Below are positions 63,074 through 64,000 of a stretch of DNA of 64,000 bases, piece by piece. The notes below the pieces were generated by a model that did not search any database, was not told the origin of the DNA, and worked only from the letters and a program-made list of their open reading frames with translations. Origin of the DNA: Streptomyces sp. R33 (GTDB taxonomy: Bacteria > Actinomycetota > Actinomycetes > Streptomycetales > Streptomycetaceae); the NCBI RefSeq assembly GCF_041200175.1, contig NZ_CP165727.1:744001-808000 (forward strand), given 5' to 3'. The first letter of the stretch is position 1. Every line of letters begins with the position of its first letter. A program made the position numbers and the translations under genes.

Positions 63074-63310
63074 TCAGTGCTCCGCGTGCAGGCTCGGCTT
63101 TCCGTCCGGCACCGGAGCCGGAGCCGGTGCGGCCGGGTCGACGGTCGCCGTGATGACCGTTGCGGTCAGCACGCTGGCCAGGGTGAGCCCGGCGACGAGC
63201 CACCCCGGGCGCGAGCGCTTGCGGTGCCGGGCGCTCGCGCGGCGGGCGCGCGGGTGCGGCGCGGTGTCGCGTTGCCGGCGGGGCTCCTGGGGTGCGGGGT
63301 AGGGGTTCAT
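63074..63310 (-). CDS. Small basic single-span membrane protein
   Basis: 78 residues: Arg-rich cytoplasmic N-terminus (MNPYPAPQEPRRQRDTAPHP) with ARRASARHRKRSR, one helix GWLVAGLTLASVLTATVITA and a Pro/Ala-rich end. Function unknown. It lies downstream of the ferredoxin-reductase-type gene in the same direction, so it may be in that operon (87-bp gap). Confidence 0.5.
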   Translation of the reverse strand: MNPYPAPQEPRRQRDTAPHPRARRASARHRKRSRPGWLVAGLTLASVLTATVITATVDPAAPAPAPVPDGKPSLHAEH

Positions 63311-63361
63311 CGCAGATCGGGGTCCTCGGTCGTGCCGGTGGGTCCGGTGGGTCCGGTGGAT

Positions 63362-63400
63362 TCAGCGGGCTCAGCGGGCTCAGCGGCTCAGCGGGCTCAG
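63362..63400. repeat. TCAGCGGGC tandem repeat
   Basis: Four copies of TCAGCGGGC (one missing a G) followed by TCAG, with GTGGGTCCG-type repeats just upstream near 63338. The stop codon of the adjacent minus-strand gene is the last TCA of this block, so repeat-number changes could alter that protein's end. Confidence 0.5.
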
Positions 63401-64000
63401 TAGGTGAAGCACTCCGTGTGGATGCGCGCCGCGGGGACGCCCGCCCTGATCAGCGCCGCAGTGGTCGCATCGGCCATGCCGGGCGGCCCACAGAGGTAGA
63501 CGTCGCGGTCGGACAGGTCGGGGACGAGCGCACGCAAGGCCTGGGGCGCGAGGGGGTCGTACGCGGCGTCGGAGCGTCCGACCAGGTAGTGCAGTGCGGC
63601 CTGACGGTCGGCGGCGATGGCCTCCAGCTCATCGCGCAGGACCAGCTGGTCCGCGTCGCCCGCCCGGTAGAGCAGGGTCAGATCACCCGGGCCTGCCGGC
63701 AGCGACTCGAAGAGGGCGCGCATGGGAGTGATCCCGATGCCGCCGGCGATCAGCAACACCTTGGAGCGGGTGCGCCGCCGCTCGGTGAGGGCGCCGAACG
63801 GACCGGTCGCAAGGACCCTGGTGCCCGGCCGGAGCCCGCGGACGCGCCGCGAGTGCCCGCCGAGCGCCTTCACGGTGATGCGGAGGCGGTCGTCGCGGGC
63901 GGGCGCGGAGAGCGAGAACGGCAGGGCGGTGTGCCACAGGCCACCGGTCAGGAATCGCCAGCGGAAGAACTGACCCGGCGCGGCCCGGAGTTCGCGGAGC
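63397..64000 (-). CDS. Ferredoxin/ferric-reductase-type FAD/NAD protein (partial)
   Basis: The minus-strand frame enters from the right edge, so the N-terminus is missing. Visible pieces: PGQFFRWRFLTGGLWHTALP then FSLSAPARDD (FAD-binding strand, here LPFSLS), GPFGALTERR, the NAD-binding GGIGITPMRALFESL and the C-terminal CGPPGMADATTAALI with HTECFTY end. This is the reductase half of a ferric-reductase-like or phenol-hydroxylase-reductase-like protein; whether a ferric-reductase membrane domain precedes it is outside the window. Confidence 0.85.
   Translation of the reverse strand, partial: LRELRAAPGQFFRWRFLTGGLWHTALPFSLSAPARDDRLRITVKALGGHSRRVRGLRPGTRVLATGPFGALTERRRTRSKVLLIAGGIGITPMRALFESLPAGPGDLTLLYRAGDADQLVLRDELEAIAADRQAALHYLVGRSDAAYDPLAPQALRALVPDLSDRDVYLCGPPGMADATTAALIRAGVPAARIHTECFTY

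Noticed and set aside
1..64000. tRNA, rRNA, transposase, integrase or prophage genes
   Set aside because: None recognised by eye. A tRNAscan and IS search would be needed to exclude short ones.

Overview
This window is GC-rich (roughly 70 percent by eye) with strong G/C in third codon positions, abundant GTG starts, GGAGG-type ribosome binding sites and long antisense open frames. The gene content (SigB/SigF-type sigma factor with RsbA-like anti-sigma protein, DUF4139 pair, DUF4436, YrhK-like, tripeptidyl-aminopeptidase-like secreted hydrolases, MEDS-domain protein, NRPS fragment) points to an actinomycete, most likely a Streptomyces chromosome. No rRNA, tRNA, CRISPR array, transposase or prophage was recognised. 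The window looks like accessory or arm chromosome: many one- and two-gene transcription units, each with its own regulator, and at least two decayed genes.

Layout. 0-8.3 kb: a carboxymuconolactone-decarboxylase-like protein, a MerR-HEAT regulator with a HEAT-repeat partner facing a methyltransferase across a 23-bp palindrome, an SDR, an FAD oxidoreductase, a serine beta-lactamase-like hydrolase and a membrane-anchored XRE regulator with a Cys-rich trefoil-like exterior. 8.7-12.4 kb: an NRPS module whose condensation domain has lost its N-terminal half and which ends in a thioester reductase. 12.6-21 kb: AraC regulator, isochorismatase-like hydrolase, a complete five-gene branched-chain-amino-acid-type ABC importer and a divergent Tat-exported carboxylesterase. 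21-38 kb: membrane proteins, an NTF2-like/TetR pair, three secreted peptidase-like alpha/beta hydrolases, an acyl-AMP ligase, an orphan TOPRIM protein, an ABC-2-like membrane protein, an aldo-keto reductase/TetR pair and a secreted polysaccharide deacetylase. 38-47 kb: a VOC protein, an Rrf2/NmrA-type pair with duplicated operators, an ABC exporter, a cupredoxin-like exoprotein, a seven-bladed YVTN propeller, a frameshifted AlkD-type pseudogene and a histone-H1-like protein. 47-52 kb: a LacI regulator and a translationally coupled purine/uracil-type permease, amidohydrolase and TauE/SafE exporter unit with a LacI-type palindrome upstream. 52-56 kb: two adjacent DUF4139 proteins. 56-61.6 kb: a stress-signalling island (STAS protein, sigma factor, RsbA-like anti-sigma protein, HATPase, hemerythrin-like protein, SRPBCC, DUF1206). 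61.6-64 kb: a decayed narJ/narI remnant, a secreted PI-PLC-type enzyme, a small membrane protein and a ferredoxin-reductase-type protein running off the right edge.

How the genes work together. Several units read as closed regulatory circuits: MerR-HEAT/HEAT against methyltransferase, TetR against NTF2-like protein, TetR against aldo-keto reductase, Rrf2 against NmrA-type oxidoreductase, and LacI with the nucleobase-uptake/deamination operon. In four of the five (all but MerR with partial support) a palindrome or inverted repeat lies exactly in the controlling intergenic region. Strong perfect hairpins mark the ends of many units. The clearest signs of genome decay are the half condensation domain of the NRPS, the AlkD-like pseudogene and the narJ/narI remnant.
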